Source: an uncultured Clostridium sp. (GTDB lineage: Bacteria > Bacillota_A > Clostridia > TANB77 > CAG-508). Taken from it: DNA of 11,178 bases. Shown here one piece after another: positions 1 to 7,713 of this stretch. Location: assembly GCA_947244675.1 (NCBI GenBank), contig CAMXLV010000050.1, positions 1 to 11,178 on the forward strand, in the 5' to 3' direction. Each line of letters opens with the position of its first letter. Positions within the stretch are counted from its first letter, which is position 1. Both the position numbers and the translations under genes were made by a program. Below the pieces are notes generated by a model. It had not been told where the DNA came from and did not search any database. It was given only the letters and a program-made list of their open reading frames with translations.

Positions 1-385
1 AAGATGGTGGACAATCAATTAATATGTAATCATATTCTTCTTTTATACTATCTAATTTTTCTTTTAACCTTTGCTCTCTTGACATCATTGATACTAATTC
101 TACTTCTGCTCCTGCTAAACTCATGTTAGATGGACATATTTTTAGATTTTTTATAGCTGTGTTTTCGATTGCTTCTTCTATTTTGGTATCTCTTACTAAA
201 ATATCATAAGTGGAATTTTCGACTTCTTTTTCTACTCCTAAACCACTTGTTGCATTTCCTTGTGGATCTGCATCAATTAGTAATACTTTCTTTCCTTTTT
301 TTGCTAATATGGTTCCTAAATTAACGGTTGTTGTTGTTTTTCCTACGCCACCTTTTTGGTTTGCTAATGATATTATTTTTCCCAA
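1..385 (-). CDS. parA: ParA/Soj chromosome-partitioning ATPase (3' end cut by the window)
   Basis: Deviant-Walker ATPase that works with ParB (Spo0J) and parS sites in origin segregation and, in Bacillus, modulates DnaA. The 128 visible residues start [10 protein letters not shown], then carry the deviant Walker [10 protein letters not shown] (residues 11-19, signature Lys11 and Lys16), the A' motif [10 protein letters not shown] (35-44), and a Walker B stretch ILIDCPPS just before the edge. The start is taken as TTG at 385, because the ParA family usually begins MGKII and a GGAGG (397-393) lies 8 nt upstream. The in-frame ATG at 400 overlaps that GGAGG and would add five atypical residues. 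The gene is monocistronic at its 5' end, with its own promoter and a terminator separating it from rsmG. parB would be expected next, beyond the left edge. Family assignment is essentially certain; the start is an inference. Confidence 0.95.
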   Translation of the reverse strand, partial: MGKIISLANQKGGVGKTTTTVNLGTILAKKGKKVLLIDADPQGNATSGLGVEKEVENSTYDILVRDTKIEEAIENTAIKNLKICPSNMSLAGAEVELVSMMSREQRLKEKLDSIKEEYDYILIDCPPS

Positions 386-445
386 TTTTATTGCCTCCAT
401 TTTTAGTTAATTTTTATCGGTATGTTCTTTTTTGTTTATATTACT

Positions 446-474
446 ATCATATATAAAGATAAGAAAAAAGTCAA
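446..474 (-). promoter_or_regulatory. Sigma-A-type promoter of parA, -35 inside the rsmG terminator
   Basis: On the minus strand TTGACT (474-469) is followed after exactly 17 nt by TATGAT (451-446). This gives a start near 439 and a leader of about 54 nt to the parA TTG. The -35 hexamer lies inside the terminator stem that ends the upstream operon, so the two elements share bases. It is a near-consensus match, with no experimental support. Confidence 0.65.
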
Positions 475-504
475 GAAATTTTAAGAATTTTCTTGACTTT
501 TTTC
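463..504 (-). terminator. Rho-independent terminator after rsmG
   Basis: Two perfectly complementary 16-nt arms (463-478 and 489-504, core AAGTCAAGAAA) flank a 10-nt loop. On the minus strand the 3' arm carries a run of six T. It lies 44 nt past the rsmG stop and closes the long leftward operon before parA. The A/T-rich arms are near-symmetric, so it could also terminate weakly on the other strand. Confidence 0.8.
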
Positions 505-547
505 TCAATGGAACTCTTCTTTTTCAATTTATTTTTCTTTCTTCTTT

Positions 548-1270
548 TTATTGAATCGGCTCTTTTGTTGGCATCCCTGCTTTTCTTGGAAATTTAGCTG
601 GTGTTGGTTTTATTTTTTCTAATAATATTACACATCTTTTCATCTCGCTTTTTGGTAATTCAAAATTCTCTACCTCTTCTACCTTTCCTCCTAAAACAGA
701 AATCGCTTTTTGACTATTTCTAAGTTCTTCCTCTATATTAGTCCCCTTCATTGCAATCACTTTTCCTTTTATTTTTACTAAAGGAATCAAATACTCAGAC
801 AGTGTTGCTAGGTTTGCTACCGCTCTTGATGTGGCATAATCAAACTTTTCACGATAGTTCTTATTGTTTCCTATTTCTTCTGCTCTTATATGCCATGCTT
901 CTATATCTTTTAGTTCTAATGTTTGTATTACTTCTTTTAAAAAATTTATCCTTTTATTTAAAGAATCTACCAAAATTACTTCGCAATCTTTTCTTAAAAT
1001 TTTTAGAGGAATCCCTGGAAATCCAGCTCCTGTTCCCACATCAATTACCTTGCTATTTGGTTTTAGATATTTACTTATTGTTAGTGAATCCACAAAATGT
1101 TTTAAAATGATTTCTTCTGGCTTGGTAATAGCTGTTAAATTTATCTTTTCATTCCAATCTAATAAAAGTATCATATATTGATAAAATTGTTCTACTTGTT
1201 TTTCATCCAACAACCAATCCATTTCTTTAGCATATTCTTGCAATACTTGTTCAAATTCTTCTCTTTTCAT
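548..1270 (-). CDS. rsmG: 16S rRNA (guanine527-N7)-methyltransferase RsmG (GidB)
   Basis: Cytoplasmic SAM-dependent enzyme that methylates N7 of G527 in the 530 loop of 16S rRNA. Its loss gives low-level streptomycin resistance in several bacteria. At 240 aa it matches the usual length. The glycine-rich SAM motif VIDVGTGAGFPGIPL is at residues 75-89, the conserved TSRAVA at 147-152, and the family C-terminus KFPRKAGMP at 226-234. An N-terminal helical segment carrying the family DWNEKINLTAI stretch precedes the Rossmann domain. It lies 67 nt after mnmG in the usual gidA-gidB order. The upstream ribosome site is weak (AGAGAG/GGATA only), so translation may be modest. The gene is complete, with no sign of damage. 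Confidence 0.97.
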   Translation of the reverse strand: MKREEFEQVLQEYAKEMDWLLDEKQVEQFYQYMILLLDWNEKINLTAITKPEEIILKHFVDSLTISKYLKPNSKVIDVGTGAGFPGIPLKILRKDCEVILVDSLNKRINFLKEVIQTLELKDIEAWHIRAEEIGNNKNYREKFDYATSRAVANLATLSEYLIPLVKIKGKVIAMKGTNIEEELRNSQKAISVLGGKVEEVENFELPKSEMKRCVILLEKIKPTPAKFPRKAGMPTKEPIQ

Positions 1271-1292
1271 TATCCATTCTCTCTTTCTTTTT

Positions 1293-1326
1293 TGGGGTTA
1301 CTTTGGGACAGGCACCAATTCTCCCC
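1293..1326. repeat. Short GC-rich imperfect hairpin between mnmG and rsmG containing GGGACAGGCACC
   Basis: A 34-bp island noticeably richer in G+C than anything around it. It holds GGGACAGGCACC (1305-1316) within TTGG/CCAA inner arms and GGGG/CCCC outer arms. It falls between the mnmG stop and the rsmG start. The GGTGCCTGTCCC core resembles, from memory and unchecked, short dispersed repeat units seen in several bacterial genomes. Only one copy is in this window, so its repeat nature is unproven. Confidence 0.35.
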
Positions 1327-1337
1327 TCTTTTTTTAA

Positions 1338-3197
1338 TCAGCCTAAATAGACAAGTAGTACTGCTATATCTGCTGGTGAAACCCCTGATATTCTTGATGC
1401 TTGTCCAATTGATCTTGGTTTCAATTTGTTTAATTTTTGCCTTCCTTCCAAACTAATTCCTTTTATGGTTTCATAATCAATTCCCTCTGGTAAGATTTTG
1501 TTTTCTAGTTTTTTGAATTTTTCTACTTGTGCTTCTTGCATTTTGATATATCCTTCATATTTTATTTGAATTTCTACTTCTTCTTTCTCTTGTTTGCTTA
1601 AATTAGGACGATTAGGATCAATTTTTCCTAGCTTTTCATAGGTCAACTCTGTTCTTTTTAGTAATTCTGCCATTTTGGTTCCTGTTGTTAATTCTGAGGT
1701 TTGATTTTCTCTTAAAAGATTATTTACTTCTTCACTTGGTTTTACGATAGTTTCTTTTAATCTTTTTATTTCTTTTTCAATATTTTTTCTTTTTTCTTCA
1801 AACTTTTCATATCTTTCTTTAGAAATCAATCCCACTTGATATCCTATTTTAGTTAATCTTAAATCTGCATTGTCTTGTCTTAGTAATAAACGGTATTCTG
1901 CTCTTGATGTCATCATTCGATAAGGCTCATTGGTTCCTTTGGTAACAATATCATCAATTAAAACACCAATATAACCTTGTGTTCTATCTAAAATAAGAGG
2001 TTCTTTTCCTTTTATTTTTTGTACTGCATTGATTCCTGCTATTAGTCCTTGGCAAGCTGCTTCTTCATATCCTGATGTTCCATTGATTTGTCCTGCCATA
2101 AATAGCCCTTCTATCTCTTTATATTCTAATGAAAGTTTAAGATTAGATGGATCAATACAATCATATTCAATGGCATAAGCAGGTCTTGTGAATTCTGCTT
2201 TTTCTAAGCCTGGTATGGTATGGTATAACGCTATTTGTACATCTTCTGGCAAAGATGAACTCATTCCTTGAATGTACATTTCTTCTGTGTCGATTCCTAC
2301 TGGTTCAACAAAGGCTTGATGTCTTGGTTTATCACTAAATCTTACTACCTTATCTTCAATAGATGGACAATATCTTGGTCCTGTTCCTTCTATCATTCCT
2401 GCATATAAAGGAGAACGGTGCAAGTTTTGTCTGATGATTTCATGTGTTTTTTGGTTAGTATAGGTTAAATAGCAATCTACTTGTTCAAATTCTTTTGGCG
2501 GATTTTCAAAAGAAAACGCCTCTATTCCTTCGTCTCCTTTTTGTATTTCCATTTTACTAAAATCAATACTTCTTTTATTAATTCTAGCTGGTGTTCCTGT
2601 TTTGAAACGAATTAGATTGATGCCTAATTTTTTTAAACAATCTGATAACTGATTAGCTGCTGCTACTCCATCTGGGCCACTTTCTTTGGCATATTCTCCT
2701 ATGAATATTTTTCCTTTTAAATAGGTTCCTGTTGCAACAATAACTGTTTTTACTTTGTAAATTGCTCCTACTTCTGTCTCTATTGCTTCTACTTTTCCAT
2801 CTTTTACTTGAATGTTTATAATTTCTCCTTGTTTGACTTCTAAATTCTCTTGTTTTTCTAAGGTATGTTTCATTTCTGCTTGGTATTTTTTTCTATCTGC
2901 TTGTGCTCTTAATGAATGCACTGCTGGTCCTTTTGATGTGTTTAACATTTTAATTTGTATCATAGTTTTATCAATGTTTTTTCCCATTTCTCCACCTAGA
3001 GCATCAATTTCTCTTACCAAATGTCCTTTTGAACTTCCACCTATATGCGGATTGCATGGCATATTAGCAATCGCTTCTAAGCTGATTGAGAAAATTAGTG
3101 TTTTCATTCCTAGTCTTGCTGTTGCCAATCCTGCTTCACATCCAGCATGTCCAGCACCAATTACTGCTACATCATATTCTCCTGCAAAATAGCTCAT
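1338..3197 (-). CDS. mnmG: tRNA uridine-5-carboxymethylaminomethyl(34) synthesis enzyme MnmG (GidA)
   Basis: FAD-dependent partner of MnmE. The MnmE-MnmG complex installs the (carboxymethyl)aminomethyl group on wobble U34 of a set of tRNAs, using methylene-THF, NADH and glycine or ammonium. The 619 residues are near the usual length of about 625. The dinucleotide-binding GAGHAG is at 14-19, the family PCNPHIGG at 47-54, and the catalytic cysteines at C242 (DCYLTYTN) and C277 ([10 protein letters not shown]). The C-terminal MnmE-binding helical domain ends in [15 protein letters not shown]. Start: ATG at 3197 follows AGGAGG with 5 nt spacing. The gene is intact. It follows mnmE in the order expected, but across an unusually long 399-bp gap. 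The family motif usually written NPSIGG reads NPHIGG here, a mild variation. Confidence 0.98.
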   Translation of the reverse strand: MSYFAGEYDVAVIGAGHAGCEAGLATARLGMKTLIFSISLEAIANMPCNPHIGGSSKGHLVREIDALGGEMGKNIDKTMIQIKMLNTSKGPAVHSLRAQADRKKYQAEMKHTLEKQENLEVKQGEIINIQVKDGKVEAIETEVGAIYKVKTVIVATGTYLKGKIFIGEYAKESGPDGVAAANQLSDCLKKLGINLIRFKTGTPARINKRSIDFSKMEIQKGDEGIEAFSFENPPKEFEQVDCYLTYTNQKTHEIIRQNLHRSPLYAGMIEGTGPRYCPSIEDKVVRFSDKPRHQAFVEPVGIDTEEMYIQGMSSSLPEDVQIALYHTIPGLEKAEFTRPAYAIEYDCIDPSNLKLSLEYKEIEGLFMAGQINGTSGYEEAACQGLIAGINAVQKIKGKEPLILDRTQGYIGVLIDDIVTKGTNEPYRMMTSRAEYRLLLRQDNADLRLTKIGYQVGLISKERYEKFEEKRKNIEKEIKRLKETIVKPSEEVNNLLRENQTSELTTGTKMAELLKRTELTYEKLGKIDPNRPNLSKQEKEEVEIQIKYEGYIKMQEAQVEKFKKLENKILPEGIDYETIKGISLEGRQKLNKLKPRSIGQASRISGVSPADIAVLLVYLG

Positions 3198-3596
3198 TTT
3201 TTCCTCCTTTTTTCATTCCTTGTGAAACAGAAAATCAACGTTTTTCGGTACGTGTAGGTTTTTTTTACTGTTTGGTTCTTTTGATTTTATGTTTCTTGTT
3301 TGCTTTGTTTTACTTATATCAAGTTTTTTGCTTTGTCGTTTTTTGTCGAATCTAACATTTGTAAAATTTTACCCATAACTTGTTTGTTATGTAATCCGAA
3401 CACTTTTATCCCTTCAAAATACTCTTGTTGCTGTTTCTTTTGTTGTAAAAATTATCTTATTAGTTCTTTATTTTTCTATTTGCCTTAAAATTGCTTTTAT
3501 TTTTATTTTTTCTTTTATTTTTTCTTTTATTTGTCATATTATATAGCTTTTGTTTTAAATTCCTTTATTTTTGATTTTCAAACCTTCTTGTTGTAT
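3198..3596. other. 399-bp gap between mnmE and mnmG, no confident gene
   Basis: This is much longer than other gaps in the leftward operon. It is strongly purine-rich on the minus strand and includes a low-complexity run of TTTTCTTTTAT-like units around 3490-3530 on the plus strand. Two tiny leftward reading frames exist. One is 29 codons from GTG at 3403 to 3314, with an AAGGG 6 nt upstream. The other is a 25-codon Lys/Asn-rich frame just after a TATAAT-like hexamer near 3540. I recognise neither and would not call them genes. I see no convincing terminator and no paired -35/-10. The far end holds the good mnmG ribosome site. Confidence 0.5.
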
Positions 3597-4968
3597 CTAT
3601 TTTCCTAAACAGAACTTGGCAAAAATTTCATTAATAATATCTTCACTTACTTCTTCTCCTGTAATATTTCCTAAATTTTCCAATATTTCTTTCATAACCA
3701 TTGCTATCATATCAATTGGCATATCTTGTTCTAAAATTTCTTTTGTTTTTTTTGTATTTTCTAATGCCTTTTTTATAAAATCTTTGTGCCTAACATTGGT
3801 TATCATAACCTCATTATCAATATTAATTTCATCTAAATGGAATAATGCTTCTATTTCTTGGTATAAGTTTTCGATTCCTTCTTTATTTAAGACAGAGGTT
3901 TTAATAACATTGTTTGTTACTTCTCTTATTCGTTTATCTTGTTCTTCTATTTTTGGCTTTAAATCCATTTTATTGAGTAATACAATTGCTTTTTTACCTT
4001 GAATCAACTGTAAAATTTCTAAATCTTCTTTTGTCAATTCTTTGCTAGCATCAAAAATTGCTATAATTAATTGTGCTTCTTTCATTATTTCTTTTGATTT
4101 TGCAATTCCTATTTTTTCTACTTCATCCTTTGCCTGTCTTATTCCTGCTGTATCAATTAATTGAATTGGTATACCACCTATGGTAACAAATTCTTCGATA
4201 GTATCTCTTGTTGTTCCTTCATATTCAGTAACAATGGCTCTTTCTTCTTTTAAAATTGCATTGAGTAATGAAGATTTTCCTACATTTGGTTTTCCTATAA
4301 TTGCTGTTTTTATGCCTTCTTTCATAATTTTTCCATTATCAAAGCTTTTTTCTAACTTCTCTAGTTTTTCTTCTACCTTAGAGAGCATCTTCTCTATTTG
4401 TTGTTTTGTCACTTCTTCTACATCATATTCTGGATAATCAATTGATACTTCTATTTCTACCATAACATCTAATATTTCTTGTTTAATTTCTTGGATTTGT
4501 TTTGATAATATTCCTTGTAATTGTTTTTCTCCTATTTTTGCTTCTCTTTCTGATTTCGCATGAATAATGTCAATAACAGATTCTGCTTGTAATAAGTCTA
4601 TTCTTCCATTTAGAAAAGCTCTTTGGGTAAATTCTCCTGGCTTTGCTAAAGTTGCACCATTTTCTAAACATATTTCTAATATTTTTTTAACAATGATATT
4701 TCCTCCATGCGAGTTGATTTCACACATATTTTCTGTTGTGTAGCTCTTTGGTGCTTTAAAATAAGAAACTAAAACTTCATCAATAATTTGTCCTTTTTGT
4801 ATGATATTCCCATATTTTATGGTATAACCTTTTATTTCTTCTATTTTTTGGTTGTGTTTTGGCTCAAATATCTTTTCTAAAATAGTAAATGCTTCTTCTC
4901 CACTCATTCGGATAATTCCAATCCCACCTATTCCGTGGCGCCGTAGATATGGATGCAATTGTACTCAT
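3597..4968 (-). CDS. mnmE: tRNA modification GTPase MnmE (TrmE), needs a +1 frameshift at codon 12
   Basis: G protein that pairs with MnmG to modify U34 of tRNAs. The ATG at 4968 has an excellent AAAGGAGG 8 nt upstream and encodes MSTIASISTAP, the expected MnmE N-terminus. The next zero-frame codon is CGG (4935-4933) and that frame is then lost. Skipping C4935 restores GIGGIGIIRMSG and the rest of the protein, giving 456 aa against a usual 450-460. In recoded numbering: N-terminal THF-binding domain to about 120; G1 GKPNVGKSS 225-233; G2 TTRDT 252-256; G3 DTAG 272-275; G4 NKMD 332-335; C-terminal CLGK 453-456 with the catalytic Cys. A TTG at 4958 opens the downstream frame, but it has no ribosome site and encodes an unrelated N-terminus. 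The cause may be a sequence error, a mutation or recoding. Family assignment is certain. Confidence 0.93.
4932..4938 (-). other. +1 frameshift site in mnmE: CCA-CGG-A
   Basis: Zero-frame codons CCA (4938-4936) and CGG (4935-4933), then A (4932). The family alignment returns at GGA (4934-4932), so a single C at 4935 is extra. This is the only in-frame CGG on the minus strand of the window. I see no purine-rich ribosome-like site directly upstream. Confidence 0.85.
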
Positions 4969-5010
4969 CTATGATTCCTCCTTTAGTTTTTTCTATACAA
5001 TAAAAAAGGC

Positions 5011-5068
5011 AAAGATAGATTACAATATTACTTGTAAAATCCGACCTTTGACCTCTGATTTTATCTTT
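5011..5068 (-). promoter_or_regulatory. Possible hairpin/attenuator in the jag-mnmE gap
   Basis: Reading leftward, AAAGATA (5068-5062) and TATCTTT (5017-5011) can pair, as can inner AAAATC (5062-5057) and GATTTT (5041-5036), sharing one base at the junction. The 3' arm is followed by GCC and six T. The loop is long and the stem A/T-rich, so an attenuator upstream of mnmE is only a suggestion. Confidence 0.25.
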
Positions 5069-5073
5069 CTTTT

Positions 5074-5766
5074 CTATTTTTTTAGTGAAACTACGATTCT
5101 TCTATTAGGTTCTTCTCCTACACTCGCTGTTTCTACTTTTTCGTTTTGTTGTAATTTGCTATGAATAATTTTTCTTTCATAGGCTTGCATTGGCTCTAAT
5201 TTAACTGATTTTCCTGTTCTAATAACAGTTCTTGCTACTTTATTGGCTAATTCTTCTAATGTTTTTTCTCTTTTTTCTTTGTAGCCTCCTATATCTAAAA
5301 TAACTCTTACTCGATTATTGATTTCTTTTCCTGCTATTGCTGATAGTATGTTTTGCATAGCATATAAGGTTTCTCCACGATAGCCTATTAAATAACCTAA
5401 ATTTTCACTTACAATGTTTACTTTTATGTGACTATTGGTACTTTCAACTTCATATTTTGTCCCCTCTGGTAGTTGATTGATAAAGTCTTTTAGGTAATTT
5501 TCTACATTGTTTTTAGCTTTTTCTTGCTCTTGCTGACTTAAAATGATTTCTTTTTTTGGTTGTCTATTTGCTACTACTTCTTTTTCTTCTTTTATTTTCA
5601 TTTCTACTTTTACAATTCTTGGTGCTAATATGCTAAAAAAGCTTCTTTTATCTTCATTTTCTAAGACTTTTATATCGACACGATCTTTGGTTACTTTTAG
5701 TTGTTTTAATCCGTTTTCAATGGCTTCCTTTGTTGTTTTTCCTTCTGCTATAATTGTTTTTTCCAT
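5074..5766 (-). CDS. jag: Jag (KhpB/EloR-type) RNA-binding protein, Jag_N-KH-R3H
   Basis: Cytoplasmic RNA-binding protein of the Jag/KhpB family, which acts with KhpA in Firmicutes and affects cell elongation and division. Its Bacillus homologue (SpoIIIJ-associated protein) is encoded next to yidC. The 230 residues show a Jag_N domain (about 1-55), a charged linker with a Gln/Lys-rich stretch (60-90), a type-II KH domain with the loop GYRG at 128-131, and an R3H domain with R198xxxH202 followed by TASVGEEPNRRIVV. The KH loop is usually GxxG with K or R in the middle; here it is Tyr-Arg. The start follows GGAGG with 8 nt spacing. That ribosome site overlaps the yidC stop region (13-nt gap), so jag is co-transcribed and probably translationally coupled to yidC. 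Intact. Confidence 0.95.
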   Translation of the reverse strand: MEKTIIAEGKTTKEAIENGLKQLKVTKDRVDIKVLENEDKRSFFSILAPRIVKVEMKIKEEKEVVANRQPKKEIILSQQEQEKAKNNVENYLKDFINQLPEGTKYEVESTNSHIKVNIVSENLGYLIGYRGETLYAMQNILSAIAGKEINNRVRVILDIGGYKEKREKTLEELANKVARTVIRTGKSVKLEPMQAYERKIIHSKLQQNEKVETASVGEEPNRRIVVSLKK

Positions 5767-5779
5767 GGATTTTTCCTCC

Positions 5780-6676
5780 TTAATCTTCTTGCTTGATTAG
5801 TTTGTTTAATATGATTCTTTCTACTATCATAAGAATGTTACTAATTAACCAATATAAGGCTAATCCTAATGGTGCTACAAAAGCTATGGATATAGACATT
5901 ATTGGCATCATCCAAGACATCATTTTGTTGGTTTGCATTACTGCATCCATTTCATTTTCTTTTTCTTCTTCTTCTTTTTCCTCTTCCCCTGTTTCTCCAT
6001 TTATAACCATTTCTTTTTGCTCTTTATTTTGTTTTTCTTGCATCGCTGTTGTCATACGGATGGAAATAAAGGATGATAGGATATATAAGATTGGTATTAT
6101 ATATACTGTGTAATCTGTTATGTTTTGTTGTGGTATTTTACTTAGATCTAATCCTAAGAAATTCATTTGAAGATTTATTTTTTCTACTTGATTGTCTTCT
6201 GGATTTTTTTCTTTTAACCAATTGTGTTCTCTAATTAAGTCAATTTCTGGATATACTTTACTTACTTCTTTTCCCTCTTCTTGTAATTGTGTAATGTATT
6301 TATTGATTTCTTCTGTTGGTATTTTTTCCATATAGGTAATTGGACTTTTTACAAGATAGAATATGGAAAGTAGTAATAAAAGTTGTATGATTGCTGTTAA
6401 ACATCCACTAAATGGACTCATTTTTTCTGTTTTGTATAATGCCATGATTTCTTGGTTCATTTTTTCTGGATCGTTTTTATATTTAAATTGTATTACTTTC
6501 ATTTTTTCTTGCATTTTTGCACTTTTTTTCATTGTTTTTTGCTGTTTGATTGATAAGGGTAATAATAATACTTTTATGATTATCGTAAATAGAATGATAG
6601 CTATTCCATAGTTATTGACTAAATGGTATAAAATATTTAGTAAATAACCAAATAGACTTGCTAAAAATTCAAACAT
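5780..6676 (-). CDS. yidC: YidC/Oxa1/SpoIIIJ-family membrane protein insertase
   Basis: Insertase that helps membrane proteins enter the lipid bilayer, alone or with SecYEG. The 298 residues show an N-terminal hydrophobic segment (about 5-40) carrying K35 in TIIIKVLLLPL. This is the position of the functionally key Arg of Bacillus SpoIIIJ, so Lys replaces Arg. A charged cytoplasmic hairpin follows (about 42-85), then hydrophobic segments at about 92-110, 188-206, 255-272 and 273-290. There is no lipoprotein signal with Cys, unlike Bacillus YidC. An insertion of about 75 residues (112-187) follows the second hydrophobic segment, and a Glu-rich run (228-243) precedes the last two. Start: AGGAGG lies 8 nt upstream of ATG. 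It sits between yidD (18-nt gap) and jag, the standard arrangement. Confidence 0.95.
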   Translation of the reverse strand: MFEFLASLFGYLLNILYHLVNNYGIAIILFTIIIKVLLLPLSIKQQKTMKKSAKMQEKMKVIQFKYKNDPEKMNQEIMALYKTEKMSPFSGCLTAIIQLLLLLSIFYLVKSPITYMEKIPTEEINKYITQLQEEGKEVSKVYPEIDLIREHNWLKEKNPEDNQVEKINLQMNFLGLDLSKIPQQNITDYTVYIIPILYILSSFISIRMTTAMQEKQNKEQKEMVINGETGEEEKEEEEKENEMDAVMQTNKMMSWMMPIMSISIAFVAPLGLALYWLISNILMIVERIILNKLIKQED

Positions 6677-6694
6677 ATAAGCTTCCTCCTAGCT

Positions 6695-6913
6695 TTATTT
6701 TAATGGATCATATCCACCTTTTGAAAAAGGATTGCATTTTAGTATTCGAAACAGTCCTTTGATACTTCCCTTCCTTACTCCATATTTTTGAATGGCTTGT
6801 TTGGTGTATTCTGAACAGCTGGGATAGTATTTACAGTGAATATTTTTGTTTTGTAATTGAATTGAAATGTGTTTTTGATATCCATTGATTAGCCATATAA
6901 GTACTTTTTTCAT
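6695..6913 (-). CDS. yidD: Membrane protein insertion efficiency factor YidD
   Basis: Small, probably membrane-associated factor that assists YidC-dependent insertion. The 72 residues match the family well: an N-terminal amphipathic or hydrophobic stretch, then [15 protein letters not shown] (27-41), a GxxKG turn and [15 protein letters not shown] near the C-terminus. The three conserved cysteines and the GG-DP ending are present. Its ATG overlaps the rnpA stop as ATGA (4-nt overlap), which implies translational coupling. An AGGA about 7 nt upstream lies inside the end of rnpA. Intact and typical in length. Confidence 0.96.
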   Translation of the reverse strand: MKKVLIWLINGYQKHISIQLQNKNIHCKYYPSCSEYTKQAIQKYGVRKGSIKGLFRILKCNPFSKGGYDPLK

Positions 6914-7263
6914 GCTTTTTCCTTTATTATTTTTGCTTTATCAAAAATGGTTTTTATGTCGTTTTCTACGTTTGAAAATGTCGCATTCTTTATGTCTACT
7001 TTCTTTTTCCATAAGAATACGATTTGATTTCCTTCTTTTATGTTTTGTTCTTGCCTTTGATAACTCTCTCTTACTAGTCTTTTTATATGATTTCTTTTGA
7101 CTGCTTTTGCTATTTTTACACTAATGGCTATTCCTAAACGATTTTCTCTCTCTGGCTTTCCTTTTTTGATAAAGGCTTCTATACATCTGCCAGAATAGTA
7201 GTTTCCTTTTGATAAAACGTTTTTAAATTCATAGTTTTTTTTCATCATTTTGGTTTGTTTCAT
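6910..7263 (-). CDS. rnpA: Ribonuclease P protein component RnpA
   Basis: Basic protein subunit that binds RNase P RNA and helps it mature the 5' ends of tRNAs. The 117 residues match the family: an N-terminal [13 protein letters not shown] segment, the LGIAISVK strand (43-50), and the RNA-binding helix [14 protein letters not shown] (54-67). The usual RNR of that helix reads R57-N58-H59 here, while K61, R62 and R65 are kept. The start is taken as ATG at 7263 with an AGGA about 10 nt upstream. ATGs at 7248 and 7245 are possible alternatives, trimming the atypical first residues. It follows rpmH as in nearly all bacteria, with a GC-rich hairpin between them. Confidence 0.96.
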   Translation of the reverse strand: MKQTKMMKKNYEFKNVLSKGNYYSGRCIEAFIKKGKPERENRLGIAISVKIAKAVKRNHIKRLVRESYQRQEQNIKEGNQIVFLWKKKVDIKNATFSNVENDIKTIFDKAKIIKEKA

Positions 7264-7329
7264 TTTTATTTTTCCTTTCTTTCAAGGCAAATATGATGAA
7301 AAAATGCTCCTTTGCTTTGCTTGATCATA

Positions 7330-7361
7330 CCAAAAGGCACGCTTAATGGCGGCCTTTTTGG
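7330..7361 (-). promoter_or_regulatory. GC-rich hairpin between rpmH and rnpA (attenuator or processing site)
   Basis: Leftward, CCAAAAAGGC (7361-7352) pairs with GCCTTTTGG (7338-7330), with an inner CGC/GCG pair and a six-base CATTAA loop; single bases bulge out. It is the strongest stem in this AT-rich stretch and begins 8 nt past the rpmH stop. The T run lies inside the arm and no T tract follows, so it looks more like a partial terminator or RNA-stability/processing element than a full stop. Confidence 0.5.
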
Positions 7362-7368
7362 AAATCAA

Positions 7369-7503
7369 TTAAGCAGTTAATTTTTTTCTTCCTTTTGCTC
7401 TTCTTGCTTTTAATATATTTCTTCCAGCTCTTGTTTTCATTCTTTTCATAAATCCGTGTTCTTTCTTTTCTTGTCTGTTTTTTGGTTGAAATGTTCTTTT
7501 CAT
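7369..7503 (-). CDS. rpmH: Large-subunit ribosomal protein L34 (bL34)
   Basis: The 44-residue, very basic protein starts [21 protein letters not shown] and ends [11 protein letters not shown], a textbook L34 that binds 23S rRNA in the 50S subunit. The length is the family norm. ATG at 7503 follows GGAGG with 10 nt spacing. It is the first gene of the leftward operon and has a strong promoter immediately upstream. An overlapping open frame (7343-7534) in another phase is only a shadow of this gene. Confidence 0.97.
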   Translation of the reverse strand: MKRTFQPKNRQEKKEHGFMKRMKTRAGRNILKARRAKGRKKLTA

Positions 7504-7542
7504 TTTCCCTACACCTCCTACTGTTAATCAACAAGTATATCG

Positions 7543-7572
7543 ATTATACCTCAATTTTCCATTAAAAGTCAA
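7543..7572 (-). promoter_or_regulatory. Strong sigma-A promoter of rpmH and the leftward operon
   Basis: On the minus strand TTGACT (7572-7567) and a perfect TATAAT (7548-7543) are 18 nt apart. The expected start is near 7536, leaving a leader of about 33 nt with a good ribosome site. It is the best promoter in the window and probably feeds rpmH through rsmG. Confidence 0.85.
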
Positions 7573-7639
7573 GCTTTTTTCAAATTTTTTTTATTTTAAT
7601 TCCTTACGCTTTCTTTAAAAAGCTAAGAAATTATGTCAG

Positions 7640-7713
7640 TTTTCCACAATTTTTTTAAATTTATCCACAAATAAAAATTTTTTTCCACAATTTTATTGAC
7701 TTATTGTGTATAA
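7640..7713. other. oriC: oriC left part: DnaA-box cluster upstream of dnaA
   Basis: Three boxes in the same orientation are spaced 21 and 20 bp apart: TTTTCCACA (7640-7648), consensus TTATCCACA (7661-7669) and TTTTCCACA (7681-7689). A fourth, TTATACACA, is on the minus strand at 7705-7713. The stretch between is almost pure A/T. Together with 7818-7849 this forms the dnaA-upstream half of a bipartite origin, as in Bacillus subtilis. Confidence 0.85.

Noticed and set aside
3344..3350. TGTCGAA, a match to the Spo0A-box core
   Set aside because: A seven-base match is expected about once in a window this size on both strands, and no promoter is seen next to it.
3490..3531. Run of T-rich TTTTCTTTTAT-like units as a CRISPR or true tandem repeat
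   Set aside because: The units are short, irregular and low-complexity, with no spacers.
3597..4958. mnmE starting at TTG 4958
   Set aside because: The first eight residues are unlike MnmE and there is no ribosome site. The ATG at 4968 with AAAGGAGG gives the true N-terminus in the other frame.
7343..7534. 63-codon leftward open frame over rpmH
   Set aside because: It overlaps the unmistakable L34 gene in another phase, and its Lys/Arg/Asn-rich translation is a by-product of that gene.
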